DNA of 64,000 nucleotides from JABWAJ01 sp046153985 (GTDB taxonomy: Bacteria; Bacteroidota; Bacteroidia; Chitinophagales; Saprospiraceae). Positions 1 to 7,837 of this stretch are shown one piece after another. A program made the translations under genes and the position numbers. The stretch spans positions 1-64,000 of the forward strand of contig JBJXFD010000557.1 of NCBI GenBank assembly GCA_046153985.1, read 5' to 3'. The notes beneath the pieces are model-generated. The model was not told the origin of the DNA and searched no databases. It was given only the letters and a program-made list of their open reading frames with translations. Each line of letters opens with the position of its first letter. Position 1 is the stretch's first letter.

Positions 1-312
1 GGCGTTCGGTTCAACGGCGACCCTTTTGAGCGGGGACATTATAAGGTACTCAGCGCAAGTTTCCCGGCTTCGTCAAAGTCCGACTTGCTGTTGCTTAACT
101 TAGATGTGGAAGGCATCAGCGCTTCCGGTGGCAGTGCATGCAGCTCAGGCGCCGATGCCGGCAGCCACGTCATCGCTGCGCTGGAGGGCGACACGACCAG
201 AATAACGGTTCGATTTTCTTTTTCTGATTTGAATACGCGGGAAGAAGTTGATTTTGCAATCGAAAAACTGCGCAAGCTGTTGCCCGCCGCCAAGGAAATG
301 GCCATTGTTTAG
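1..312 (+). CDS. Cysteine desulfurase, C-terminal part (5' truncated by window edge)
   Basis: Only the last 103 codons are inside the window; the frame is open from base 1. The visible part carries the class V aminotransferase C-terminal lobe, with the SGGSACSSG loop holding the catalytic cysteine at bases 139-141. In NifS/IscS/SufS-type enzymes this cysteine accepts sulfur from PLP-bound cysteine as a persulfide for Fe-S cluster or thiol cofactor assembly. The following RITVRFSF and EEVDFAIEKL segments fit the family's last strand and helix. Which subtype it is, and its operon context, cannot be judged because the PLP lysine and upstream genes lie outside. A long gene-free stretch follows. 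Confidence 0.9.
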   Translation, partial: GVRFNGDPFERGHYKVLSASFPASSKSDLLLLNLDVEGISASGGSACSSGADAGSHVIAALEGDTTRITVRFSFSDLNTREEVDFAIEKLRKLLPAAKEMAIV

Positions 313-316
313 GGAC

Positions 317-344
317 GTTGTTCGTTGGTGGTTGATCGTTATTC
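317..344 (+). repeat. Degenerate heptamer tract (GTTGNNC type)
   Basis: Four consecutive 7-base units, GTTGTTC, GTTGGTG, GTTGATC and GTTATTC, begin five bases after the cysteine desulfurase stop codon. The same type of tract occurs at 47265-47292. Confidence 0.7.
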
Positions 345-400
345 GTTTCACACGCCAACGAACAACAAATTTCTATTTTATCTCCTTCGGGGGACAGGCT

Positions 401-512
<112 letters not shown>

Positions 513-712
513 CTTTTCCACGTTTCAAGCATTTTTTTTGATCAAAAAGGGCTTTTTTTTTGCCATTCACCCCTAAAAAAAGCACATTTTTTTTGGTCAA
601 AAAAAAATTAAAAATCACAATTCAAAGTCAAATAAAATCACATCTCATTGATTAAGATCAATTTAACAAAATATGATCACATAAAATCATTTCACAACGA
701 CTCTTTTTTGTC

Positions 713-744
713 TTTGTTCTATGCGAAATGCTGTCGCATATTTG
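713..744 (+). promoter_or_regulatory. Predicted Bacteroidetes-type promoter in the gene-free stretch
   Basis: TTTG at 713-716 is followed after exactly 20 bases by CATATTTG at 737-744, a 7 of 8 match to the TANNTTTG -7 element. The spacing equals that of the clean promoter at 39134-39165. No coding sequence follows within 470 bases on this strand, so it would drive the candidate RNA at about 750-1190. Confidence 0.5.
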
Positions 745-819
745 TATCGTGAATGAGAGACAAGTGAGCTGGAAAGCAAAGCCAACAAAAAGTTAAGTTG
801 GCAAACAAGATTGACAATG

Positions 820-1149
820 TTCATGGGATTATAAAATTGGCCGGTGCAGATCGTCCCGACATCCAACACTCCGGGACGATCGGCACACTTTTAAACGGCC
901 CACAAAACGATTCGCGCCAACACCAACAAAAAAAGAAGGCGAACGCTCTAACGTCCGCCTCCGAATTAGGTCACATTCATGGGATTATGTCGTCTTTGCG
1001 ACGAGAGATTACAATTTTGTTCGATATTAGGTTAAAGTAATTCCAATGATTATGGTGCGAATTTATGCCAAGTTGTTGTCATATTCAAAAAAATGACAAA
1101 TAATTTTGGCAGAAAGTTTTTGACGATTTGGATATGTTCATGGGATTAT
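820..1149 (+). repeat. Three direct copies of TTCATGGGATTAT
   Basis: Identical 13-base copies lie at 820-832, 976-988 and 1137-1149. The first and third share 18 bases (ATGTTCATGGGATTATAA). Sequences between the copies are otherwise unrelated, so this is not a simple tandem duplication. I see no other copy in the window. Confidence 0.85.
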
Positions 1150-1159
1150 AATGGAAAAG

Positions 1160-1190
1160 GCCGCGCCATCTAAGCGCGGCTTTTTATTTT
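1160..1190 (+). terminator. Intrinsic terminator
   Basis: A perfect 7-bp stem GCCGCGC/GCGCGGC (1160-1166 and 1174-1180) with a 7-base loop is followed by TTTTTATTTT. It would end rightward transcription from the candidate RNA locus. Its left flank gives a weaker T-rich tail in the other direction, for the leftward gene ending at 1219. Confidence 0.85.
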
Positions 1191-1218
1191 CCTTCTTCGA
1201 CGTCGGTTTTTAAAAAAG

Positions 1219-2148
1219 TCACATCTGTCCGCTAAAGAGTTCTTTTACATAAAAAGCTTCACAGGAGTTGTGTCCGGTGCACCCCATCGGGCCGTCAATT
1301 TTCCGGAATCCCATGCGCTGGTACAACAAGTTTGCCTGCCACATGCGCGCAACCGTCTCCAGATAACAGTACCGGTACCCCAGTTCCGCAGCTTTTTCTA
1401 CACAGATAGTCAGCAGACGCTTGCCCAACCCAAGTCCGCGAACAGCCGGATAAAAATACATTTTTTTCAACTCACACGTCCCTGCCTCCCCGCCTGCCAG
1501 CGCGGCTACACCACCGCAGCCCAAAATTTCATCGCCTTTGGCAATCACAAAAAAAGCAGAACCCGGCGCCTGGTAAACTTCATACATGCGGTCTACTTCC
1601 GGATCGAGGATGGAATACCCCTCTCCTACTGCCCCGAATTCAGTCATCACTGCACGGATCAGGCGAGCAACTTGTTCTTCGTCTTTTTTTTCAACAGGCC
1701 GGATTTCATAACCTGCCTGTTTGCGACTATGCCTCAATGCCCTGGCGTATAAACGCAGCCCTTGAATAGCCGCAGCCCGTTCAGATTCATCCAAAAGCAG
1801 GAGTGCTGTAGCAACCTGGTCGTCGGAACGGCAATTATTGCTGGTGACGGCAGCAAGGCCCTGCTCCGTGAGGCTAAGACATTTTTGTCGCTTGTCATCC
1901 GGACGGGGAATAACTTGCACGTATCCCTCCTCTATGAGCTTACTGACAATCCGGCTGACTGTAGATTTGTTCAACTGGATCAATTCAGATAATTCCATCA
2001 TATTCAGCAACTTGCGCTCATTTAGTTCAAATAGCACGTGGCATTCAGAATAGGAAAAACCGGTATCCTGAAATTGTCCATCCAGGATGTTCAGTTCCCG
2101 CACCAATTCGCGGGTGTATTCGCGGATCTTTTTGATTGTTTGTTGCAT
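1219..2148 (-). CDS. MarR-type regulator fused to GNAT acetyltransferase
   Basis: Residues 1 to about 140 form a MarR winged-helix domain, with a recognition-helix region LNKSTVSRIVSKLIEEGYV and the wing RPDDKRQKCLSL. Residues about 150-309 form a GNAT N-acetyltransferase domain with the acetyl-CoA loop RGLGLGKRL and the MGF near the end. This two-domain architecture is known in bacteria; the acetylated substrate is unknown. I start it at the ATG at 2148, because that begins the first MarR helix and sits just below a 5-7-5 palindrome that looks like its own operator. The frame extends 36 codons further upstream, but that part crosses the operator. It is a lone gene, convergent with the candidate RNA. 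Confidence 0.85.
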   Translation of the reverse strand: MQQTIKKIREYTRELVRELNILDGQFQDTGFSYSECHVLFELNERKLLNMMELSELIQLNKSTVSRIVSKLIEEGYVQVIPRPDDKRQKCLSLTEQGLAAVTSNNCRSDDQVATALLLLDESERAAAIQGLRLYARALRHSRKQAGYEIRPVEKKDEEQVARLIRAVMTEFGAVGEGYSILDPEVDRMYEVYQAPGSAFFVIAKGDEILGCGGVAALAGGEAGTCELKKMYFYPAVRGLGLGKRLLTICVEKAAELGYRYCYLETVARMWQANLLYQRMGFRKIDGPMGCTGHNSCEAFYVKELFSGQM

Positions 2149-2160
2149 TCGAAACAATTT

Positions 2161-2177
2161 AGTTGCAAAATACAACT
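2161..2177 (-). promoter_or_regulatory. Probable autoregulatory MarR operator
   Basis: AGTTG and CAACT flank a 7-base A/T-rich spacer 13 bases upstream of the regulator's ATG. TTG...CAA palindromes of this size are typical MarR-family sites, so self-repression is likely. This is an inference from position and symmetry. Confidence 0.5.
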
Positions 2178-2257
2178 TTATGAATTGCCTCCAAATAATG
2201 TCCAACAAATAACTCAAAAAAGTGATGCCTTTTGATGAATATGGCTTATTTTGCATA

Positions 2258-2286
2258 GAGCTTGTTGGGGATTTCCCAACAAGCTC
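2258..2286. repeat. Short palindromic element, family B (12-bp arms)
   Basis: GAGCTTGTTGGG and its exact complement flank a 5-base loop. The same arm sequence ends the 162-bp element at 18285-18446, and a diverged copy is at 41685-41718. It lies between two divergent genes. Confidence 0.85.
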
Positions 2287-2316
2287 CTAATCAATTCTTC
2301 ACAAAAAACAATCAAC

Positions 2317-2790
2317 ATGGAAGACCAAACTTTAATGGACAACACCCTTGAGGACATGCGCATCACCGACCGGATGAAAAGTATGCTTGCTGAAATAGCC
2401 AAATGGGCCAAACTACTTTCAATAATTGGGTTCATCGGGATTGGGTTTCTCGTTCTTGTTGGCATTTCTGCCGGTGTGATGTTTGCTTATATGGGAGACG
2501 CCCTGGGAGAAGCCGCAGGCATTGGCGGTGGCTTTTTCACGCTTCTTTACCTGTTGATGGCGCTACTTTACTTTTTTCCGATCCTTTATCTTTATCAATT
2601 TGCGGCAGGCACGCAAAAGGCATTGGCTTCCGGAAGCGAATCACATATAGAAATGGCCTTCGAATCCTTGCGGAAACACTACCGCTTCCTCGGAATCCTG
2701 ATGATCATCATCTTGTCACTTTATGCCCTGTTGATTGTCATCGCAATAGTCGGGGGAGGTATGGGCATAGGCGCCGGCTTATTCCAATGA
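2317..2790 (+). CDS. Small integral membrane protein, DUF5362-like
   Basis: A 157-residue protein with a charged N-terminus followed by three to four strongly hydrophobic segments (about 29-53, 61-84 and 119-147, with glycine-rich loops). The layout and the QFAAGTQKAL segment between helices resemble the DUF5362 family of Bacteroidetes, whose function is unknown. The ATG at 2317 is chosen over an earlier in-frame ATG because the latter begins inside the palindromic element at 2258. The stop overlaps the next gene's start (ATGA), so the two are probably translated together, although nothing links a phosphodiesterase functionally to this membrane protein. Confidence 0.65.
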   Translation: MEDQTLMDNTLEDMRITDRMKSMLAEIAKWAKLLSIIGFIGIGFLVLVGISAGVMFAYMGDALGEAAGIGGGFFTLLYLLMALLYFFPILYLYQFAAGTQKALASGSESHIEMAFESLRKHYRFLGILMIIILSLYALLIVIAIVGGGMGIGAGLFQ

Positions 2791-3290
2791 AAAAAATAGG
2801 CCTGCTCTCTGACACCCACAGTGATTTGGACGAAAGTATTTTCCAGTACTTTTCGGAATGCGACGAGGTGTGGCACGCAGGCGATATTGGGAGCCTTCAG
2901 GTCACAGACCGCCTGGAGGCTTTCAAATTGTTGCGCGCCGTACATGGAAACATTGACGGAAACGCCATTCGGGTACGCTACCCCGAAGACCTCCGGTTTA
3001 ACTGCGAAGGCATGGATGTCTGGATCACCCACATCGGCGGTTATCCGGGGCGTTACAGCAAACGCGTGGCGGATCAGCTAAAGTTGAATCCTCCGGATTT
3101 GTTCATCTGCGGGCATTCACATATCCTGAAAATTATGCCTGATAAAAAGCACAACCTGCTGCACATCAACCCGGGTGCTTGCGGCAACCACGGTTTTCAC
3201 GTGATGAAAACCATCGTCCGGTTTGCGATTGATGCGGGGAAGATTCGGGATGTAGAAGTGGTGGAGTTGGGGAAACGCGGCGCACTTTAG
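2787..3290 (+). CDS. YfcE-type metallophosphoesterase
   Basis: A 167-residue single-domain calcineurin-like phosphoesterase. The family's metal and catalytic motifs appear in order: SDTHSD near the start, HAGDIGS, VHGNID, THIGG and GHSHI. The length equals that of YfcE/MJ0936 enzymes, which hydrolyse phosphodiesters such as bis-p-nitrophenyl phosphate in vitro; the physiological substrate is not established. The ATG overlaps the stop of the upstream membrane-protein gene by 4 bases. The TAG stop is the first three bases of the palindromic element at 3288-3373, so the 3' end of the gene may have been reset by that insertion. Confidence 0.88.
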   Translation: MKKIGLLSDTHSDLDESIFQYFSECDEVWHAGDIGSLQVTDRLEAFKLLRAVHGNIDGNAIRVRYPEDLRFNCEGMDVWITHIGGYPGRYSKRVADQLKLNPPDLFICGHSHILKIMPDKKHNLLHINPGACGNHGFHVMKTIVRFAIDAGKIRDVEVVELGKRGAL

Positions 3291-3373
3291 TGTCAGGCTT
3301 TATAGTCCGATAGCTGCGTTCATTTCGACTTCGCTCAATGACCGCAGCTCTCGAACTCTAAAGCTCAGACACT
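3288..3373. repeat. Palindromic element, family A, copy 1
   Basis: Imperfect inverted-repeat arms of about 26 bases begin TAGTGTC and end GACACT. They match the arms of the element at 7677-7801, while the centres differ. The central part contains TTCGACTTCGCTCA (3324-3337), which recurs elsewhere. GGCTAA follows both copies. The leading TAG is the stop codon of the gene upstream. Confidence 0.8.
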
Positions 3374-3396
3374 GGCTAAACAGACAGAACTTAGCT

Positions 3397-5115
3397 TCAC
3401 TCCCCCTTCGCATCATCGTCCGGATTCCGAAAATCCCCTACCCCATGCAATCTACCATCCGGCAATTTCAATATCGCTTTGATCACGGCAATCCTTTCTA
3501 CTTCCTGAAAATGGTGGCCCATCCCTTCGAGCGCCTGGCGGGTGGCGGGATTGAATGCGCCGCGCTCTGTCATAATGAGATCGGGAAGCCACTGGTGGTG
3601 AAAACGGCCTGCATTGACCGCTTTTTCGAGGTCCATGCCAAATTCGGCCACGTTCAGAAAGACCTGAAAAACGGTGGTGATGATGGTAGAGCCGCCCGGA
3701 GTGCCGAGCACCATGAAGAGTTTGCCGTCTTTTTCCACGATGGTGGGCGTCATCGAGCTGAGCATGCGTTTGTGCGGCTGGATGGCGTTGGCTTCCGCGC
3801 CGACCAAGCCAAATTGGTTGGGGACGCCCGGTTTGACGCTAAAATCGTCCATTTCGTTGTTGAGAAAAAAACCGGCGCCATCCACCCAAACCTTACAACC
3901 GTAGTTGGAATTGAGCGTGGTGGTCACCGACACCGCGTTGCCATCCGCATCCACCACAGAGGTGTGTTCCGTTTCAAAACTTTCCATGGATATTTTGAAA
4001 TTACCGGCGCCGACGGCTTCGCTGCTGGTTGCTTTGGACGCATTAAAATCCCCCATTCGCTTCAATAAATAGCGGTCGTTGAGCAGGGAATCAATGGGAA
4101 CCGGGAAAAAGTCGCTGTCGCCCAGGTATTGGGAGCGGTCGGCATACACGCGCCGCGAAGCTTCGGCCATCACGTGTACGGCTTCTTTCGACTGAAAACC
4201 CCATTGCTTTAGAGGATAAGGCTCGACCATTTTTAGGAGTTGGAGCAAAGCAACGCCGCCACTTGACGAAGGCGGCATGGAAATGACTTTATAGTCTTTG
4301 TATTTGCCAATCAGGGGCTTGCGCCACTTTGCCTCATAATTTTTAAGATCTTCGTGCGATACGATGCCGCCCCCGCTGCGCATTTCTGCCACAATCTCAT
4401 TTGCCGTTTCCCCTTCATAAAACCCAGCCAACCCTTTATCCCGAATGAGTCTGAGGGTTCGGGCCAATTCTTTTTGAACTAAGCGGTCTCCGGCGGTCCA
4501 AATGTCTTTAAGAAAAGGATTGGGTTGCGCGTTGAATTTGCGGAAAGCGGATTGAAAGCTATTCAGGCGGTCGGCTTCGGCGCCACTGACAGGAAAGCCT
4601 TCTTCTGCAAGGCGAATGGCGGGCGCCAGGAGTTTTTTAAAGTCCAATTTCCCATATTTCTGGTGCGCTGCGATTAATCCGGCTACGGTTCCAGGGGTAC
4701 CCGCAGCGAGGTGCCCATCGGTGCTGAGCCCTTTAATGACCTCCCCGAGGCTGTCTAAATACATGTCGCGGTGGGCGCTTTCGGGCGCTTTTTCGCGATA
4801 GTCCAAGGCATCGGTTTCCCCATTTTTCAGGCGGATGACCATAAAGCCGCCGCCGCCCAGGTTCCCTGCCCGGGGGAAAACGACTGCCATAGCAAAATGA
4901 ACAGCAATCGTAGCATCCACCGCATTCCCGCCTTGTTTCATTACTTCGAGTCCAGCCCGGGTAGCCAATGCATGCGGCGTCACGACCATTGAATTTGCCG
5001 CAACGGCACTTTTTTGAGGAACGTATTGGTTCGTCACCCCGGGTAATGTGCGCTGACAGGCGCTGGCCATTCCTAAAACAGCCCCTAAAACCAAAATACT
5101 TTTGGCAAACTTCAT
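3397..5115 (-). CDS. ggt: Gamma-glutamyltransferase (glutathione hydrolase), lipoprotein
   Basis: A 572-residue Ntn-hydrolase precursor. The N-terminal 20 residues form a lipoprotein signal ending LGMASAC, so the enzyme is probably anchored in the envelope. Domains run from the large-subunit NSMVVTPHALAT and LGGGGFMVI segments to the autoprocessing site TSVVD, whose Thr385 becomes the catalytic nucleophile of the small subunit. PPSSSGG and the LGTPGGS loop, which bind the gamma-glutamyl group, are present. It cleaves glutathione and gamma-glutamyl peptides. I start at the ATG at 5115 because it begins the signal peptide; an ATG 8 codons upstream is possible. The gene stands alone and converges on the YfcE gene across a palindrome. 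Confidence 0.93.
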   Translation of the reverse strand: MKFAKSILVLGAVLGMASACQRTLPGVTNQYVPQKSAVAANSMVVTPHALATRAGLEVMKQGGNAVDATIAVHFAMAVVFPRAGNLGGGGFMVIRLKNGETDALDYREKAPESAHRDMYLDSLGEVIKGLSTDGHLAAGTPGTVAGLIAAHQKYGKLDFKKLLAPAIRLAEEGFPVSGAEADRLNSFQSAFRKFNAQPNPFLKDIWTAGDRLVQKELARTLRLIRDKGLAGFYEGETANEIVAEMRSGGGIVSHEDLKNYEAKWRKPLIGKYKDYKVISMPPSSSGGVALLQLLKMVEPYPLKQWGFQSKEAVHVMAEASRRVYADRSQYLGDSDFFPVPIDSLLNDRYLLKRMGDFNASKATSSEAVGAGNFKISMESFETEHTSVVDADGNAVSVTTTLNSNYGCKVWVDGAGFFLNNEMDDFSVKPGVPNQFGLVGAEANAIQPHKRMLSSMTPTIVEKDGKLFMVLGTPGGSTIITTVFQVFLNVAEFGMDLEKAVNAGRFHHQWLPDLIMTERGAFNPATRQALEGMGHHFQEVERIAVIKAILKLPDGRLHGVGDFRNPDDDAKGE

Positions 5116-5534
5116 TTTTGGTATGATAGTTGATTTCATATAGTAGCGGATTGAGGGAAGTCGCTTCCCGTGTGCAAGTTTGCAGCAATTTAGCAATCTG
5201 AAGGGATTTTTTACCACATAGTTCACAGTAGTTGTTTTCACATAGATCACATAGGCTCTTTTTAGATCACATAAGAGCTAACCTGATTATCGAGACAAGT
5301 TGTAACTTATGCAGAATAGATATATATAAAATATGGAGTGCGGCGCCTTAAGTCTAAAACGAAGGGGCAGGCAGTGAGAAAATGGGGACCTCGTCATAAA
5401 ACTTTGCTTTGGCCGCACTCTTTTTATTCTTTATTTTTTGCACTTCATCCGGTTATACCTGCGCTTCGGTACAACTTATTTGCATTCCATTTCCTGCTTC
5501 CTCACCTTGTGGCCATATCATAACGATACCATAA
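5116..5534. other. Intergenic stretch between divergent ggt and TonB receptor genes
   Basis: No gene is supportable. It contains two copies of AGATCACATA about 25 bases apart (near 5235-5275) beside GAGCC/GAGCT-type flanks, giving a weak hairpin. It should also hold the promoters of the two divergent genes, but I find no clear TTTG/TANNTTTG pair. Confidence 0.5.
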
Positions 5535-7679
5535 ATGAGCCGAACATTCACCCTTGTATTAATCTTGTTTTCCATCCGGTTGATGTCGCAATCTGTGACG
5601 CTTTCCGGATCTGTAAAAAGTACAGATGGTACGCCGGTTGTGGGCGCCAACGTTTTTCTTAAAGACACCTACGACGGCGCTTCCACGGATGGCGAAGGCA
5701 ATTTCAGTTTCACAACTGACGCAACGGGGGCGCAAGTGCTGAGTGTTTCCTGCATTGGGTATGAAAATTTCGATCAACCGGTTTCCCTGACAGGTGAAGC
5801 GCTCGAAGTTCACCTACGGATATTACCTGCGGCGACAGAACTTGATGCAGTCGTCATCACTGCGGGCGCTTTTGAAGCCAGCGATGAGCGCAAGGCCGTT
5901 GTGTTGCGGCCACTTGACATTGTGATGACGGCGGGCGCCCTTGCAGATATAGCCGGCGCCATGAACACCCTGCCCGGCACTCAAATTGTGGGCGAAGAAG
6001 GCAAAATTTTTGTACGTGGTGGCGCTGCCCACGAAACGCGTACGTTTGTGGATGGGCTGAATGTGCAGAATCCTTACAGCAGCACGGTGCCCAGTATTCC
6101 GGCACGCGGTCGGTTTTCACCTTTCCTGTTCAAAGGCACTACGTTTAGCACCGGCGGTTATTCGGCTGAATACGGCCAGGCTTTATCTTCTGCCCTGCTA
6201 CTTGAAACACAGGACGTTGCACCAAAAACGGTTACAGGCATTTCTTTGATGACGGTGGGGCTTGGCCTTTCGCATACCCAAAATATGGGCAAAGCTTCCT
6301 TATCTGTATCGGGAGATTATTCCAATCTGGCGCCTTATACCCTTTTGGTGAAACAAAACGTTGACTGGGTCAAACCTTTTCATGGAGTGGGCGGGCAATT
6401 GGGGTTCCGGTATAAAACTTCGGAAACCGGGTTGCTGAAAGTGCAAGCCAGCGCCAATGGCAACGGCTTTGCCATGCAGTATCCCGATGCGACCAACGTC
6501 AACCAGCGGAACGAACTGACCTTAAACAACGACAACTACTTCGCCAATGCATCCTGGAAAGAAATCATCGGCGAAAACTGGACCTTTTTTGCAGGTGCAG
6601 CACTGTCTCAAAATACCGACGATATCCAAAGCGCTTTTGGCTTGCATTCCCGGGAAACATCCGCCCAGGGCAAGATGACGCTCAAATATTCGGGTAAAGA
6701 CATGGGCATCAAATTTGGAGGAGAATATTGGCGCAGTAGTTTTGAAGAGCGCTTTCAGGAGGAGACCGGCACGATTTACGAAACGAAGCTGAATGACGAT
6801 TATAGCGCTGTTTTTGCAGAATCAGAAGCAAGCATCTCACCCAAACTTGCACTGCGTGCCGGGGCGCGACTGGAATACAGCGCCCTTATCCAGGATTGGA
6901 GTTTAGCCCCCCGCTTGTCGGCAGCTTTCAAAACCGGTGACCACAGCCAGGTGTCGCTGGCGTATGGTACGTTCTATCAGAAGCCGGAAAATAACTTGTT
7001 GCGCTACAATACTGCCATTCGTTTTGAACGTGCGGCACATTACATCCTCAACTACCAATACATGCACAACCGCCGGACTTTTCGGGTGGAGGGTTATTAT
7101 AAAGGTTATAAAGACCTGATTCAATTTGCTGAAAATCAAGCTACTCAAAGCAACAATGGCGGTTATGGACACGCATGGGGAATGGATGTTTTCTACCGGG
7201 ATCAGAAAAGTATTGAATACGGCGATTTTTGGGTTTCGTACTCTTTATTAGACACCAAACGAAAGTACCTTGATTTCCCGGTGGGGGCCATGCCAAATTT
7301 CGCATCCCGACACAATTTTGCTGTGGTCTATAAACACTGGATCCAGCGGCTCACAACTTCGGTCGGGCTCACTTATTCCCATTCCAGTCCGCGTGCTTAT
7401 GACGACCCAAACCAGGAGGGGTTTATGACCGGGCGCACCTCTGCTTACAATGACCTGAGTTTCAACGCGAGCTATATCACCAATATCTTCAGCAACTTCA
7501 CGGTGCTGTATATTGCGGTGAATAACCTGCCGGGCTTCAATAATACGTTTGGGCAGCAGTTCAGCAATACGCCCGATGCGGAAGGTAATTATACCGGGAT
7601 CGCGGTGAGGCCGCCGGCAAAGCGCTTCTTTTTTGTGGGGCTCTTCATCTCCATCGGCGAAAAATTCGGCGGAATATAG
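5535..7679 (+). CDS. TonB-dependent outer-membrane receptor
   Basis: A 714-residue protein with a signal peptide (about 1-19, ending MSQS), then a carboxypeptidase-regulatory-like domain (about 20-95, starting VTLSGSVKSTDGTPVVGANV). A plug domain follows (about 105-230, with NTLPGTQIVGEEGKIFVRGG and FVDGLNVQNPY). The rest is an outer-membrane beta barrel rich in alternating aromatic strands, ending GLFISIGEKFGGI. The family imports large substrates such as siderophores, vitamins or glycans using TonB energy. There is no SusD-like partner, so a polysaccharide-utilisation role is not indicated. The stop TAG is the first codon of a family A palindrome at 7677-7801. Confidence 0.92.
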   Translation: MSRTFTLVLILFSIRLMSQSVTLSGSVKSTDGTPVVGANVFLKDTYDGASTDGEGNFSFTTDATGAQVLSVSCIGYENFDQPVSLTGEALEVHLRILPAATELDAVVITAGAFEASDERKAVVLRPLDIVMTAGALADIAGAMNTLPGTQIVGEEGKIFVRGGAAHETRTFVDGLNVQNPYSSTVPSIPARGRFSPFLFKGTTFSTGGYSAEYGQALSSALLLETQDVAPKTVTGISLMTVGLGLSHTQNMGKASLSVSGDYSNLAPYTLLVKQNVDWVKPFHGVGGQLGFRYKTSETGLLKVQASANGNGFAMQYPDATNVNQRNELTLNNDNYFANASWKEIIGENWTFFAGAALSQNTDDIQSAFGLHSRETSAQGKMTLKYSGKDMGIKFGGEYWRSSFEERFQEETGTIYETKLNDDYSAVFAESEASISPKLALRAGARLEYSALIQDWSLAPRLSAAFKTGDHSQVSLAYGTFYQKPENNLLRYNTAIRFERAAHYILNYQYMHNRRTFRVEGYYKGYKDLIQFAENQATQSNNGGYGHAWGMDVFYRDQKSIEYGDFWVSYSLLDTKRKYLDFPVGAMPNFASRHNFAVVYKHWIQRLTTSVGLTYSHSSPRAYDDPNQEGFMTGRTSAYNDLSFNASYITNIFSNFTVLYIAVNNLPGFNNTFGQQFSNTPDAEGNYTGIAVRPPAKRFFFVGLFISIGEKFGGI

Positions 7680-7801
7680 TGTCTGTTTTTATAGTTCGAT
7701 AGCTGCGTTATGTTTAATTCCAAAACCGGTCATTTACCTTAGTAAACTCCCGTTTTTGGAATTAAACATGCCTTGCTCTCGAACGCTAAAAAACAGACAC
7801 T
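7677..7801. repeat. Palindromic element, family A, copy 2 (with nested palindrome)
   Basis: The outer arms match copy 1 at 3288-3373: TAGTGTC start, GACACT end, GGCTAA following. The centre holds a second inverted repeat with arms of about 17 bases that begin ATGTTTAATTCC, not present in copy 1. As in copy 1, its leading TAG is the upstream gene's stop codon. It may also act as a transcription terminator through its hairpin. Confidence 0.82.
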
Positions 7802-7837
7802 TGGCTAACTTAATCATTATTTCAAAACAAAACAAAC

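Larger units (their letters stand above)
750..1190 (+). ncRNA. Candidate non-coding RNA locus with three motif-hairpin units
   Basis: No supportable reading frame exists here, yet the stretch is bounded by a predicted promoter (713-744) and a strong intrinsic terminator (1160-1190). Inside are three copies of a 13-base motif, spaced 156 and 161 bases, and several perfect inverted repeats: 781-786 with 797-802; 849-858 with 872-881; 990-994 with 1000-1004; and a nested pair 1066-1071/1106-1111 around 1076-1082/1093-1099. Each motif is followed within about 30 bases by a hairpin. I do not recognise a known RNA family. It could be one RNA of about 440 nt, a processed array, or a decayed repeat cluster. 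Confidence 0.4.

Noticed and set aside
2149..2256. 36-codon N-terminal extension of the MarR-GNAT protein
   Set aside because: It overlaps the probable operator palindrome and is not MarR-like; the ATG at 2148 is the better start.
5116..5250. N-terminal extension of gamma-glutamyltransferase
   Set aside because: The signal peptide starts at the ATG at 5115; upstream residues would block export.
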